Part shown: positions 7,587 to 16,316 of the stretch, one piece after another | Position numbering within the stretch: position 1 is the stretch's first letter | Layout of the letters: each line of letters starts with the position of its first letter | Origin: Tamlana flava | Lineage (GTDB): Bacteria; Bacteroidota; Bacteroidia; Flavobacteriales; Flavobacteriaceae | DNA: 64,000 nucleotides | Direction: 5' to 3' | Assembly: GCF_041287255.1 (NCBI RefSeq) | Contig: NZ_JBGGTX010000002.1 | Location: 372,001-436,000, forward strand | Position numbers and translations under genes: made by a program | Notes under the pieces: generated by a model | Databases searched by the model: none | What the model was told of the DNA's origin: nothing | The model's input: only the letters and a program-made list of their open reading frames with translations

Positions 7587-10500
7587 ATGAAATTTTCCCA
7601 AATCATGAGCAACTTTAAAACCATACAAAACAAATTAGAGGCATTCATTCGGCGTTACTACACCAATGAATTGCTAAAAGGAGTCATTTTGTTTTTTGCT
7701 ATTGGGCTGCTGTATTTTCTCTTTACGCTTTTTGTTGAACATGTTTTATGGCTGAATACTGGGGCCAGAACTGTTTTATTTTGGGTGTTTGTTACGGTAG
7801 AATTTGGGCTGCTGGTTAAGTTCATTTTTATTCCGTTGGCTAAGTTGTTCAAACTTCAAAAAGGGCTCAATTATGAAGAAGCCTCAAGAATTATTGGCAA
7901 GCATTTTCCTGAGGTTAACGATAAACTTTTGAATGTTTTACAGTTGCACGGAAGTCCATCAAAATCTGAATTGCTGTTGGCGAGTATCGAACAGAAATCG
8001 CTGGAATTAAAGCCAATTCCGTTTAAGCTTGCTATTAATTTCAAAAAGAATTTTGGATATCTAAAATATGCGGCCATTCCAATTGTTATTTTGTTACTTA
8101 CTTATTTTACAGGGAATTTTAATTGGTTTAGTGATAGTTACAAACGTGTGGTGCACTATAAAACGGCTTATGAGCCGCCAGCACCGTTTCAGTTTTATGT
8201 ATTGAATGAAAGCATGACTGCCATTGAAAACCAAGACTTTAAGCTTGTGGTTAAAACCGCTGGAGAGCTTACTCCAGAAAGCGCTCAAATAACCTATAAC
8301 GGCCAAACTTATTTTTTGCAACAAAAGGCTTTGGGCGAATTTGAATACGTGTTTACACAACCCAGGGTAGCTGTTGAGTTTCAACTTTCGGCCAATGAAG
8401 TAACCTCCAAACCGTATGCCATTGAAGTTGTAGAAACACCATCGGTTTTGAGCTTTCAAATGGTTTTGGACTATCCTAATTACACCAACAAAAAAGATGA
8501 AATATTAAAAAGTACAGGTAATGCCCTAGTACCGGAAGGTACAAACATCAAATGGCAACTAAGTACCAAAGCCACAGATAATGTGTTTTTATACGCCAAA
8601 GATACTGTAAGCTTTAACTCCGAAAAAGATGGAAATTTTGAAGCATCAAAACAAGTATTCAATAATCTTAATTACACTTTAAGCACAAGTAATAAGAATC
8701 TCCAAAACTTTGAAAATTTGGCTTTTAGTATAGGCGTCGTTAAGGATGAATATCCTGAGATTAACATGGAAATGCAACAAGACAGCCTTGATTTACAAAC
8801 GCTCTATTTCCACGGGCAGGTGAGCGATGACTATGGTTTTACGAAACTTCAACTTGTTTATTATCCAGTTTTGAACGAAAATGAGAAGGAGATTGTTACA
8901 ATGCCCGTTTCTAATTCAAATGTTTCAGAGTTTATTTCTGCATTCCCAAATGATTTGAACATAGAAGAAGGTGTTGCTTACGAATTGTACTTTCAAGTAT
9001 TTGATAATGATGAAATTAATCGTTATAAAGGCGTGAAGAGTAATGTCTTCACATACAGAAAACGAACATTAGAAGAAGAGGCTCAAAAAAATCTGCAACA
9101 ACAAAACGAAACCATCAAGGATTTAAATAAATCTTTGGAAAAGTTTAATGTTCGACAAAAGGAACTTGAGGAGCTGACAAAGACACAAAGGGAGAAATCA
9201 ACTTTAAATTTTAACGACAAAAAGAAATTGGAAGTTTTTTTCAAACGTCAGATGCAACAGGACGAAATGATGAAGAATTTCAATAAGAAGCTTCAAAATA
9301 ATTTGGAAAATTTTGAGAAAGAAAATACTGAACAAGATGAATTCAAAGAGGAGTTGAAAGAACGACTCAAAGACAATGAGGAAAAGCTTAAGCAAGATGA
9401 AAAGTTACTCAAGGAAATTGAAAAGCTTCAGGATAAAATCAATAATGAGGAGCTTATTAAAAAATTGGATGAACTGGCAAAACAGAATAAGAACAAGAAA
9501 CGTAGCTTAGAGCAACTTCTGGAATTGACCAAGCGTTTCTATGTTGAAAAGAAACTTGAAAAGCTGAAAGAAGATTTAATGAAGTTAGCTATCGATCAAG
9601 AAAAATTGTCTAATGAACCAGATGAAAATAACACAAAGGAAAGCCAAGAGCAATTGAATGAGCAGTTTCAGAATTTTAAGAAGGATATAGAAGAACTAGA
9701 AAAGGAGAGCAATGAACTTAAAAAGCCAATCGATATTCCAAGAGATGAGTTGGACGAAAGAGAAGTGGATGAAGAACAAAATAATGCCTCTGAAGAACTA
9801 GAAAAAAAGGAAGGACTAAAATCTACTGAAAGTGATAAAACTAATGCTGACGAAAATCAAAAGCAAAGTTTAAAGAATGCACAAAATAGCCAAAAGAAGG
9901 CCGCTAAGAAAATGATTCAAATGAGTCAAAGCATGAAAAGCGCCATGCAGGCTGGTGGCGGGGAGCAAATGCAGGAGGATATAGAAATGTTGCGTCAAGT
10001 ATTGGATAATGTGGTTTTGTTTTCTTTTGATCAAGAAGCGCTCATGAATCTGTTTAAATCCATAGAAGTTAACCATAACAAGTTTGCTTCCTATTTAAGA
10101 AAGCAAAATGATTTGAAGGAGCATTTTGAGCATATAGACGATAGTTTGTTCGCTCTATCGTTGCGCCAGCCCAAGCTTTCAGAACAAGTTAATAAGGAGG
10201 TTAGTGATGTTTATTACAACATGGAAAAGGCAATGGTTTTACTTGCAGAAAATCAATTGTATCAAGGAATTTCAAATCAACAGTTCGCTGTTACGGCGGC
10301 TAATAATTTGGCAGATTTTTTAAGCGACTTTTTAGATAATATGCAAGAAAACATGAGCATGTCTGTTGGTAAAGGCGGTGATGGTGATATGCAACTGCCC
10401 GATATTATTATTACCCAAGGACAGCTTAATGAAATGATGCAGAAAGGCATGAAGCAAGGAGAGCAAGGTAACCCAAAAGAAGGTGAAGGAAAAGAGGAAG

Positions 10501-11036
10501 GACAAGGAGAAAAGGAAGGAAATAAACCCAGTAAGCAGGGTAAGGATGGTGAAAAGGGAAGAGCTAATAACAAGGGAGAAAATGGTGAGCAAATAGGAGG
10601 AGAAGGCGAGGACACTAATGAAGATCTAGACGGTTTGCTTTATGAAATTTACCAACAACAGCAACAGTTGCGGCAAGCGCTTCAAGATAGATTGTCCAAA
10701 GAGGGGAAAAATGGGAATGGAAATGCACTAGTAAGAAAGATGGAGGATATTGAATTAGATCTCCTAAATAAAGGTTTTACAAACCAAACCCTTAAAAAAA
10801 TGATGGACTTGAAACATCAATTACTTAAATTGGAGAATGCAACGTTTCAGCAAGGAGAGGATGATAAGCGTGAATCTGAAACAAATAAAAAGAGTTTTTA
10901 TAATAACGCAAACAATCAAATCCCAACAGCAAAGGAATATTTTCAAACTACCGAAATATTAAACAGACAAGCGTTACCTTTGCAACAAGTTTATAAAAGG
11001 AAAGTGCAAGAATATTTTAGTGGTGGAAATGATTAA
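7587..11036 (+). CDS. DUF4175 family giant membrane protein
   Basis: At 1149 residues this is the largest gene here. The N-terminus has two membrane helices (about 30-50 and 58-80) and a third at about 152-170. A probable beta-rich extracytoplasmic region follows to about residue 490, then a very long charged coiled-coil stretch rich in Lys, Glu, Gln and Asn (about 495-780), a Met/Gln-rich part, and a Gly/Lys/Glu low-complexity segment (about 950-1015). This layout matches DUF4175 proteins of Bacteroidota, whose function is not established. A second possible start (ATG 7605) lies six codons in. The stop overlaps ybeY, suggesting coupling. The low-complexity segment gives spurious long Pro/Ser/Phe frames on the opposite strand. 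Confidence 0.8.
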   Translation: MKFSQIMSNFKTIQNKLEAFIRRYYTNELLKGVILFFAIGLLYFLFTLFVEHVLWLNTGARTVLFWVFVTVEFGLLVKFIFIPLAKLFKLQKGLNYEEASRIIGKHFPEVNDKLLNVLQLHGSPSKSELLLASIEQKSLELKPIPFKLAINFKKNFGYLKYAAIPIVILLLTYFTGNFNWFSDSYKRVVHYKTAYEPPAPFQFYVLNESMTAIENQDFKLVVKTAGELTPESAQITYNGQTYFLQQKALGEFEYVFTQPRVAVEFQLSANEVTSKPYAIEVVETPSVLSFQMVLDYPNYTNKKDEILKSTGNALVPEGTNIKWQLSTKATDNVFLYAKDTVSFNSEKDGNFEASKQVFNNLNYTLSTSNKNLQNFENLAFSIGVVKDEYPEINMEMQQDSLDLQTLYFHGQVSDDYGFTKLQLVYYPVLNENEKEIVTMPVSNSNVSEFISAFPNDLNIEEGVAYELYFQVFDNDEINRYKGVKSNVFTYRKRTLEEEAQKNLQQQNETIKDLNKSLEKFNVRQKELEELTKTQREKSTLNFNDKKKLEVFFKRQMQQDEMMKNFNKKLQNNLENFEKENTEQDEFKEELKERLKDNEEKLKQDEKLLKEIEKLQDKINNEELIKKLDELAKQNKNKKRSLEQLLELTKRFYVEKKLEKLKEDLMKLAIDQEKLSNEPDENNTKESQEQLNEQFQNFKKDIEELEKESNELKKPIDIPRDELDEREVDEEQNNASEELEKKEGLKSTESDKTNADENQKQSLKNAQNSQKKAAKKMIQMSQSMKSAMQAGGGEQMQEDIEMLRQVLDNVVLFSFDQEALMNLFKSIEVNHNKFASYLRKQNDLKEHFEHIDDSLFALSLRQPKLSEQVNKEVSDVYYNMEKAMVLLAENQLYQGISNQQFAVTAANNLADFLSDFLDNMQENMSMSVGKGGDGDMQLPDIIITQGQLNEMMQKGMKQGEQGNPKEGEGKEEGQGEKEGNKPSKQGKDGEKGRANNKGENGEQIGGEGEDTNEDLDGLLYEIYQQQQQLRQALQDRLSKEGKNGNGNALVRKMEDIELDLLNKGFTNQTLKKMMDLKHQLLKLENATFQQGEDDKRESETNKKSFYNNANNQIPTAKEYFQTTEILNRQALPLQQVYKRKVQEYFSGGND

Positions 11037-11445
11037 TTTCAATTATGAAACTAAATTTAGGTTGAGAGATGAAGATCAAATTTCAACTTGGATTTTAAAT
11101 ACCATTTCATCGGAAAACCATAAACTTGAAGAAATCAATTATGTGTTTTGTGATGATGAATATTTGCATAAATTGAATGTTGAGTTTCTAAATCATGACA
11201 CGTTAACAGACATAATTAGTTTCGATTATTCTATCGGAAAAATTATACAAGGGGATATTTTCATTTCTATTGAACGGGTAGAGGACAATGCTAAGGATTT
11301 TAATGTTTCGTTTGATGACGAGTTGCATCGAGTAATTGTGCACGGCGTGCTTCATTATTGTGGCTACAAAGACAAGAGTGAAGCTGACGCAAAACTTATG
11401 AGAGAAAAAGAAACTTTCTACTTGAATCAGCTCGTTTCAAATTAA
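11029..11445 (+). CDS. ybeY: Endoribonuclease YbeY (rRNA maturation factor)
   Basis: YbeY is a zinc-dependent single-strand RNase involved in 16S rRNA 3' maturation and ribosome quality control. The 138-residue protein has the family's Asn/Asp-rich middle (F-L-N-H-D-T-L-T-D-I-I-S-F) and the C-terminal metal motif H-G-V-L-H-Y-C-G-Y-K-D with His105 and His109. The third ligand position of the classical H-x3-H-x5-H motif is Asp115 rather than His, a form I associate with Bacteroidota YbeY. ATG 11029 is chosen; a GTG three codons earlier is also in frame. The gene overlaps the end of the DUF4175 gene by eight bases. Confidence 0.93.
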   Translation: MINFNYETKFRLRDEDQISTWILNTISSENHKLEEINYVFCDDEYLHKLNVEFLNHDTLTDIISFDYSIGKIIQGDIFISIERVEDNAKDFNVSFDDELHRVIVHGVLHYCGYKDKSEADAKLMREKETFYLNQLVSN

Positions 11446-11456
11446 AGAATTCAACG

Positions 11457-11464
11457 TATATTTG
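11457..11464 (+). promoter_or_regulatory. Candidate -7 element for mnmG
   Basis: TATATTTG followed by C matches the Bacteroidota -7 consensus. Transcription would begin roughly ten bases before the parS-like palindrome, so a protein bound there would sit in the mnmG leader. Confidence 0.45.
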
Positions 11465-11481
11465 CAGACTTAAAATTTTAT

Positions 11482-11499
11482 ATGTTCCACGTGGAACAT
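11482..11499. promoter_or_regulatory. parS-like centromere site 1 (ParB-binding palindrome)
   Basis: ATGTTCCACGTGGAACAT is a perfect 18-base palindrome. Its inner 16 bases, TGTTCCACGTGGAACA, are the parS form known from pseudomonads and differ from the Bacillus form (TGTTTCACGTGAAACA) by one base pair per arm. It lies in the leader of mnmG, whose ATG at 11519 is just downstream. ParB binding is inferred from sequence identity; no parA or parB gene is in this window. Confidence 0.75.
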
Positions 11500-11518
11500 G
11501 TTTTTCAACATAAAGATT

Positions 11519-13390
11519 ATGTTTAACGAGGTTTATGATGTCATAGTGGTTGGTGCTGGGCACGCTGGAAGCGAGGCCGCGGCTGCAGCTGCAAATATGG
11601 GTAGCAAAACACTGCTAGTTACCATGAACTTACAGAACATTGCTCAAATGTCATGCAATCCTGCGATGGGTGGAATTGCAAAGGGGCAGATTGTTCGTGA
11701 AATTGATGCTTTGGGTGGTTACAGCGGTATTGTGTCTGATACCTCTGCCATTCAATTTAAAATGTTGAACAAATCTAAAGGACCAGCTATGTGGAGCCCC
11801 AGGGTGCAGAGTGATAGAATGCGTTTTGCCGAAGATTGGAGACTGCTTTTGGAGCAAACCCCGAATCTTGATTTTTATCAAGAAATGGTTTCAGGACTTT
11901 TGATGGATGAAAACAAAGTTGCTGGCGTAAAAACATCTTTGGGGGTTGAGATAAAGTCTAAAGCAGTTGTTTTAACGAATGGTACTTTTTTAAATGGATT
12001 AATTCATATTGGTGACAAGAATTTTGGTGGAGGCCGTGCTGGCGAAAAAGCTGCGACAGGAATTACCGAACAATTAGTTGATTTGGGTTTTGACTCGGGC
12101 AGAATGAAAACAGGAACACCGCCTAGGGTTGACGGAAGGAGTTTGGATTATTCAAAAATGATTGAGCAACCTGGCGATGAGAACCCTGAAAAATTTTCTT
12201 ATTTAGACGTTACAAAACCATTAAAAAAGCAGCGCTCATGCCATATGACTTATACCAGTGAATTGGTTCACGATTTGTTGCGTGAAGGTTTTGATAGGTC
12301 TCCTATGTTTAATGGCCGAATTAAAAGTTTAGGGCCTCGTTATTGCCCATCAATTGAAGATAAAATAAACCGTTTTGCAGATAAAGATAGGCATCAATTA
12401 TTTATTGAACCGGAAGGTTGGAATACAGTTGAGGTTTATGTAAATGGTTTTTCAACTTCGCTTCCTGAAGATGTTCAATTTAAGGCATTAAGATCCGTTA
12501 AGGGATTTGAAAACGTTAAGTTTTTCCGTCCGGGTTACGCCATAGAGTATGATTATTTTCCGCCAACGCAATTGAAGCATACTTTGGAAACCAAACTTGT
12601 TGATGGTCTTTTCTTCGCTGGACAAATTAACGGAACAACAGGGTATGAAGAAGCAGCCTCTCAAGGTTTGATGGCAGGAATAAATGCTAGTTTAAAAGTT
12701 CAAGAAAAGGATCCGTTCATGCTAAAAAGAGATGAAGCTTATATTGGTGTTTTGATAGACGATTTAATCACAAAAGGCACTGAGGAGCCGTATAGAATGT
12801 TTACCTCTCGTGCCGAATATCGAACCTTGTTACGACAGGATAATGCCGATTTAAGATTAACCCCTAAAGGTTATGAACTTGGTTTAGCTTCTGAAAAGCG
12901 ATTAAAAAGAATGGAAGAGAAGCATGAAGCAGCAGAAAAATTCGTAAGCTTTTTTGAGAATTTAAGTGTGAAACCTAAAGACATTAATCCGATTTTGGAA
13001 GATAAAGATTCGGCTCCCGTAAAGCAATCAGGAAAGCTGTTTAAGATTTTTGCGCGCCCAAATATCGAAATGAATGATATTCGAAAAATTGAGGAGGTGG
13101 AGTCTTACATTCAAGAAAATAATTTAGACAGTGAGATTATTGAGCAAGCCGAAATTCAAGTGAAATATTCTGGTTATATAGCCAAAGAAAAAAACAATGC
13201 TGATAAATTAAGCAGGCTCGAGTATGTAAAAATCCCAGAGAATTTTGATTATTCAAAAATCAAATCCATGAGTTTTGAGGCACGTGAAAAACTGAAAAAA
13301 ATTCAACCAACAACTGTTTCGCAAGCATCAAGAATCAGTGGCGTTTCGCCAAATGATATTTCAGTTTTACTTGTTTATATGGGAAGATGA
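11519..13390 (+). CDS. mnmG: tRNA uridine-5-carboxymethylaminomethyl modification enzyme MnmG (GidA)
   Basis: MnmG is the FAD- and NADH-using partner of MnmE that modifies the wobble uridine (U34) of several tRNAs. The 623-residue protein begins with the FAD-binding V-I-V-V-G-A-G-H-A-G-S-E-A-A (GxGxxG at 12-17). It has the family signatures M-G-G-I-A-K-G-Q-I-V-R-E-I-D-A-L-G and G-T-F-L-N-G-L-I-H-I-G and ends with the helical C-terminal region containing P-T-T-V-S-Q-A-S-R-I-S-G-V. ATG 11519 matches the family start; an in-frame ATG at 11498 falls inside the upstream palindrome and is disfavoured. The gene is bracketed by two parS-like sites, and in many bacteria gidA lies near the replication origin and parAB. 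Confidence 0.97.
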   Translation: MFNEVYDVIVVGAGHAGSEAAAAAANMGSKTLLVTMNLQNIAQMSCNPAMGGIAKGQIVREIDALGGYSGIVSDTSAIQFKMLNKSKGPAMWSPRVQSDRMRFAEDWRLLLEQTPNLDFYQEMVSGLLMDENKVAGVKTSLGVEIKSKAVVLTNGTFLNGLIHIGDKNFGGGRAGEKAATGITEQLVDLGFDSGRMKTGTPPRVDGRSLDYSKMIEQPGDENPEKFSYLDVTKPLKKQRSCHMTYTSELVHDLLREGFDRSPMFNGRIKSLGPRYCPSIEDKINRFADKDRHQLFIEPEGWNTVEVYVNGFSTSLPEDVQFKALRSVKGFENVKFFRPGYAIEYDYFPPTQLKHTLETKLVDGLFFAGQINGTTGYEEAASQGLMAGINASLKVQEKDPFMLKRDEAYIGVLIDDLITKGTEEPYRMFTSRAEYRTLLRQDNADLRLTPKGYELGLASEKRLKRMEEKHEAAEKFVSFFENLSVKPKDINPILEDKDSAPVKQSGKLFKIFARPNIEMNDIRKIEEVESYIQENNLDSEIIEQAEIQVKYSGYIAKEKNNADKLSRLEYVKIPENFDYSKIKSMSFEAREKLKKIQPTTVSQASRISGVSPNDISVLLVYMGR

Positions 13391-13397
13391 TTTCAAA

Positions 13398-13413
13398 CGT
13401 TCCACGTGGAACA
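13398..13413. promoter_or_regulatory. parS-like centromere site 2
   Basis: CGTTCCACGTGGAACA matches the 16-base parS form at 15 positions and has a perfect 14-base palindromic core. It lies eight bases after the mnmG stop and before the methyltransferase gene, 1.9 kb from site 1. Confidence 0.7.
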
Positions 13414-13467
13414 TCAAAATATTTTCTTTTTTTGTCCTTCTGAACTAGATTCAGAATCTGTTTTCAA

Positions 13468-14319
13468 ATGAGCAACACATCTAAAGTTTTAAAGGTAAAG
13501 GACCATTCTGTTTCAGGAGAAGAATTCCAACTTGTAGAGAATTCGGAATACGGTTTTTTGGAAACCATACCAAAACCATCTGAGGAAAAACTTCCCGAAT
13601 ATTACCAAAGCGAAGATTACATTTCCCATACAGATGCCAAAAGAAATCTTTTTGAAAAAGCATATCACTTAGTTAGAAGTGTATCCTTAAAAAGTAAATT
13701 AAACCTGATTAATTCTTTTTCACCAAAAGGTAAAACACTTTTAGATGTTGGATGTGGAACGGGGGATTTTTTACAAGTAGCCCAAAATAACAATTGGAAA
13801 GTTTTCGGAATCGAACCGAACAAACAAGCAAGACAAATTGCCAACCAAAAAACCCACAATGCAGTTTTTGAAACGGAGCAGCTTTTAAAATTTGAAAAGC
13901 ATGGTTATGACGTTATAACCTTGTGGCATGTTTTCGAGCACTTGCCAAATTTAGAGGAACAAGTTTCCGTTTTTAAGAAACTACTCAAACCAGATGGAAC
14001 TTTAATCATTGCTGTGCCAAATCATAAAAGTTATGATGCAAAACATTATAAACAATTTTGGGCGGCTTATGATGTGCCAAGGCATTTATGGCATTTTAAT
14101 AAATCTTCCGTTTTTAAACTCATGGAAAAACAGAACATGCAAGTAAAAAAAATGAAACCCATGTGGTTTGACGCATTTTATGTAAGCTTACTTTCTGAAA
14201 GATATAAGTCAGGAAAAATGAATTTAATTAAAGGTTTTTGTATTGGATTGCTCTCAAATTTAAAAACCTTGTTTAACAAAGAGGCTTCTTCGTTAATTTA
14301 TATTATAAAAAACAGGTAA
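13468..14319 (+). CDS. Class I SAM-dependent methyltransferase (Methyltransf_23 type)
   Basis: The 283-residue cytoplasmic protein has a Rossmann methyltransferase core. Motif I is L-L-D-V-G-C-G-T-G-D at residues 91-100, followed by an acidic residue after strand 2 (G-I-E-P-N), then D-V-I-T-L-W-H-V-F-E-H-L and L-K-P-D-G-T-L-I-I-A-V-P-N, typical of the Methyltransf_23 group. The first 85 residues, rich in Tyr and Glu, and the Tyr/Trp/His-rich C-terminal section (D-V-P-R-H-L-W-H-F) resemble methyltransferases found with surface-sugar or lipid genes, but the substrate is unknown. It follows mnmG after 77 bases that contain the second parS-like site. Confidence 0.82.
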   Translation: MSNTSKVLKVKDHSVSGEEFQLVENSEYGFLETIPKPSEEKLPEYYQSEDYISHTDAKRNLFEKAYHLVRSVSLKSKLNLINSFSPKGKTLLDVGCGTGDFLQVAQNNNWKVFGIEPNKQARQIANQKTHNAVFETEQLLKFEKHGYDVITLWHVFEHLPNLEEQVSVFKKLLKPDGTLIIAVPNHKSYDAKHYKQFWAAYDVPRHLWHFNKSSVFKLMEKQNMQVKKMKPMWFDAFYVSLLSERYKSGKMNLIKGFCIGLLSNLKTLFNKEASSLIYIIKNR

Positions 14320-14494
14320 AAACGCATTTAGCGCTCTTACGGCTGAAATTAAGGACTATAATAAGGAAATACATGTTCTGTTTTAGAAGCTTCTTTAAAT
14401 GGCTTTATTTGGAGCCCGGAGCAATAGATGAAATATATTCAAATTTTAAAAACTATAAATGTTGATTATAAGTTAAATTCAAAGTAATTTGAAG

Positions 14495-14523
14495 TTGATT
14501 TAAAGTTTACTTTGCTACATTTG
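14495..14523 (+). promoter_or_regulatory. Promoter of the OmpH/Skp-like gene
   Basis: A TTGA box (14495-14498) and a TACATTTG box (14516-14523), with 18 bases between TTG and TACATTTG, match the Bacteroidota TTG / TAnnTTTG pair. The start codon is 48 bases downstream. This is the best-formed promoter in the window. Confidence 0.6.
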
Positions 14524-14570
14524 TGCGTTTTTAAAAATCAACAAACTAAAACAAACAATTAGATATAAAA

Positions 14571-15092
14571 ATGAAAAAAATAATTTACCTCTCATTGATG
14601 ATGATGGTTTTGGCATCTTGCCAAAATCCGAACAAAATAGGTTTCATAAATAATGGAACTATCATTAATGAGTATCAAGAGAAAAAGGATATAGAAGCTA
14701 AATATCAAGTTAAAGAGGAGAATTTTAGAAAAAAGGCAGATAGTTTAGGTAAGGCATTTCAGGCTGAAGTTCAAGTGGCTCAAATGGAGGCTCAAAGAGC
14801 TTCACAAAAAAAGCAACAAGAATTAATGGCTGGGTTGCAACAAAAGCAGCAAATGTTACAACAACAAATGCAAGCGGAGCAGCAACAATTGACCGAAGAA
14901 TTTCAAACTGAGATAGATTCTGTTATTAGCACAGTTAAAAAATTTGTTAAAGGGTACGGTAAGACAAACGGGTACAATTACATTTTGGGTACAACAGATG
15001 CCGCTTCAACGGTAATGTATGGAACGGATGAAAACGATTTGACACAAACTGTTTTGGATGCTTTGAACGCTGAATATAAAAAGTCTGAATAA
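14571..15092 (+). CDS. OmpH/Skp-like periplasmic chaperone, predicted lipoprotein
   Basis: The 173-residue protein begins with a lipoprotein signal (L-A-S-C, lipid-bearing Cys17). A short conserved start I-G-F-I-N-N-G-T-I-I-N-E-Y follows, then a long coiled coil (about 36-125) rich in Gln, Lys and Glu, and a small beta-alpha end (Y-N-Y-I-L-G-T-T-D-A-A-S-T-V-M-Y-G). This is the Skp/OmpH tentacle-chaperone layout, which shields unfolded outer-membrane proteins in the periplasm. Most Skp proteins are soluble, so the lipobox would anchor this copy to a membrane. It has its own promoter and a strong terminator, so it is monocistronic. Confidence 0.85.
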   Translation: MKKIIYLSLMMMVLASCQNPNKIGFINNGTIINEYQEKKDIEAKYQVKEENFRKKADSLGKAFQAEVQVAQMEAQRASQKKQQELMAGLQQKQQMLQQQMQAEQQQLTEEFQTEIDSVISTVKKFVKGYGKTNGYNYILGTTDAASTVMYGTDENDLTQTVLDALNAEYKKSE

Positions 15093-15111
15093 TATAAATA
15101 ATTGTAAATCA

Positions 15112-15156
15112 AATAAATAAACCCTGTAAAAATCATTTTTACAGGGTTTATTTATT
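15112..15156. terminator. Bidirectional terminator between the OmpH-like gene and the delta' gene
   Basis: Two 22-base arms (centre at C15134) form a near-perfect inverted repeat with the GC-rich part ACCCTGT/ACAGGGT and AT-rich flanks that give U tracts in both directions. Confidence 0.85.
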
Positions 15157-15161
15157 AATAA

Positions 15162-16316
15162 CTAATCTGTTTTTTTATGAAGCAAGCGTGTTAATTTTAT
15201 GGACAAGTCCGTCAGGATTATTTTAGAATTTCCGTTGCGTTCAATATGGTAAATAGCATCTTGTAGTTCGTCGCTAATTTCCATAATGTTGTTGCCATGA
15301 ACAAATGGCGCAAAATTCTCCAATTTAAATTTTTCAGTTTTGGGCTCAAAAAAAACTAAATCTGGGGCATTGTAATTTAACAATAATGCCTGCCTAAAGA
15401 AATCTAAGCAAAAGTTGAGAAATTGTTTTTGGGTTTCACGGCCCGTTTTGGCAATATCTTCGCTCCAAGAAATTAAATCATGAATGGCCGCCTTATTTCC
15501 TTTAGCTTTAAAGGCACTTCTTATCCAGAAAATAAACCAAGTTTCAAACTGGGTGTCTTCAGAATCATGGTAAACTAAATCACAGGCCTTATTATAATTT
15601 CCGTTGGATTGGTGTGCGATTTTGGTAGCCACCGATGCTTCCAAATGGTAAGCTTTCATCAGGGCCTCTTTGATGTCGTCTTCGGCCAACGGAGGAAAAT
15701 GTAGTATTTGGCAGCGCGACCGTATGGTGTTTATAATTTGCTCTTCATCTTCAGAAATTAAAAGAAAGATAGTCTTATTGGGCGGTTCCTCAATGAGTTT
15801 TAGAAGCTTGTTGGCACAAGATGTGTTCATTTTTTCGGCCATCCAAATCAACATCACTTTATAACCACCTTCATAAGATTTCAGCGAAAGCGATTTCACA
15901 ATTTCACTAGCTTCTTCTACACTTATAAGTCCTTGTTTGTTATCCACGCCAAGCAGTTTGTACCAATCAAACAAATTACCGTAGGGTTGTTGTTCTAAAA
16001 GTTGGCGCCATTCTTCCAAATAAAAGCTTGAAACAGGTTTGCTTTTCACCTTATCGCTTGTTGTAACCGGAAAAGCAAAATGAAGGTCGGGGTGCGAAAA
16101 GTTTTTGAATTTTAAATTACAAGCTTCATTTCCCGTGTTGTTTTCGCCACCAGAATTGGAGCATAAAATGTATTGCGCATAAGCCAAAGCCATGGGCAAT
16201 GTGCCAGAGCCCTCTTTACCCACAAATAATTGCGCATGGGGTATACGGCCATTGTCAACACTTTGGGTTAAATGGTTTTTTATATGCGTTTGGCCTAAAA
16301 CATCATTAAAAAGCAT
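15162..16316 (-). CDS. holB: DNA polymerase III delta' subunit
   Basis: This is the clamp-loader subunit that with gamma/tau and delta opens the beta sliding clamp. The 384-residue protein has the AAA+ fold: L-G-Q-T-H-I near the start, the segment G-K-E-G-S-G-T at 33-39, and the S-R-C-Q sensor/arginine-finger motif after I-I-N-T-I-R. At the Walker A position the essential Lys is Thr39, so nucleotide binding is probably lost, which fits delta' and argues against DnaX. The cysteine zinc module of classical delta' is reduced to two Cys (about residues 52 and 66). It is transcribed alone, convergent with the OmpH-like gene. Confidence 0.88.
   Translation of the reverse strand: MLFNDVLGQTHIKNHLTQSVDNGRIPHAQLFVGKEGSGTLPMALAYAQYILCSNSGGENNTGNEACNLKFKNFSHPDLHFAFPVTTSDKVKSKPVSSFYLEEWRQLLEQQPYGNLFDWYKLLGVDNKQGLISVEEASEIVKSLSLKSYEGGYKVMLIWMAEKMNTSCANKLLKLIEEPPNKTIFLLISEDEEQIINTIRSRCQILHFPPLAEDDIKEALMKAYHLEASVATKIAHQSNGNYNKACDLVYHDSEDTQFETWFIFWIRSAFKAKGNKAAIHDLISWSEDIAKTGRETQKQFLNFCLDFFRQALLLNYNAPDLVFFEPKTEKFKLENFAPFVHGNNIMEISDELQDAIYHIERNGNSKIILTDLSIKLTRLLHKKTD

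Noticed and set aside
10277..10615. Long minus-strand frames rich in Pro, Ser and Phe
   Set aside because: They are the complement of the Gly/Lys/Glu-rich low-complexity part of the DUF4175 gene and show no independent gene signals.
13278..13293. A CACGTGAAA half-site resembling parS inside the end of mnmG
   Set aside because: Only 12 of 16 positions match the Bacillus form and the left arm is not symmetrical; it encodes ordinary conserved mnmG residues.
14373..14465. Possible 30-residue open frame (starting M-F-C-F-R-S) between the methyltransferase and OmpH-like genes
   Set aside because: It is short, has no promoter or recognisable family, and the 251-base gap is otherwise explained by the OmpH-like gene's promoter. 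I see no RNA gene in the gap.
15940..15948. DnaA-box-like TTATCCACG
   Set aside because: A single near-match inside the holB coding region with no cluster or AT-rich unwinding element, so no origin is claimed.
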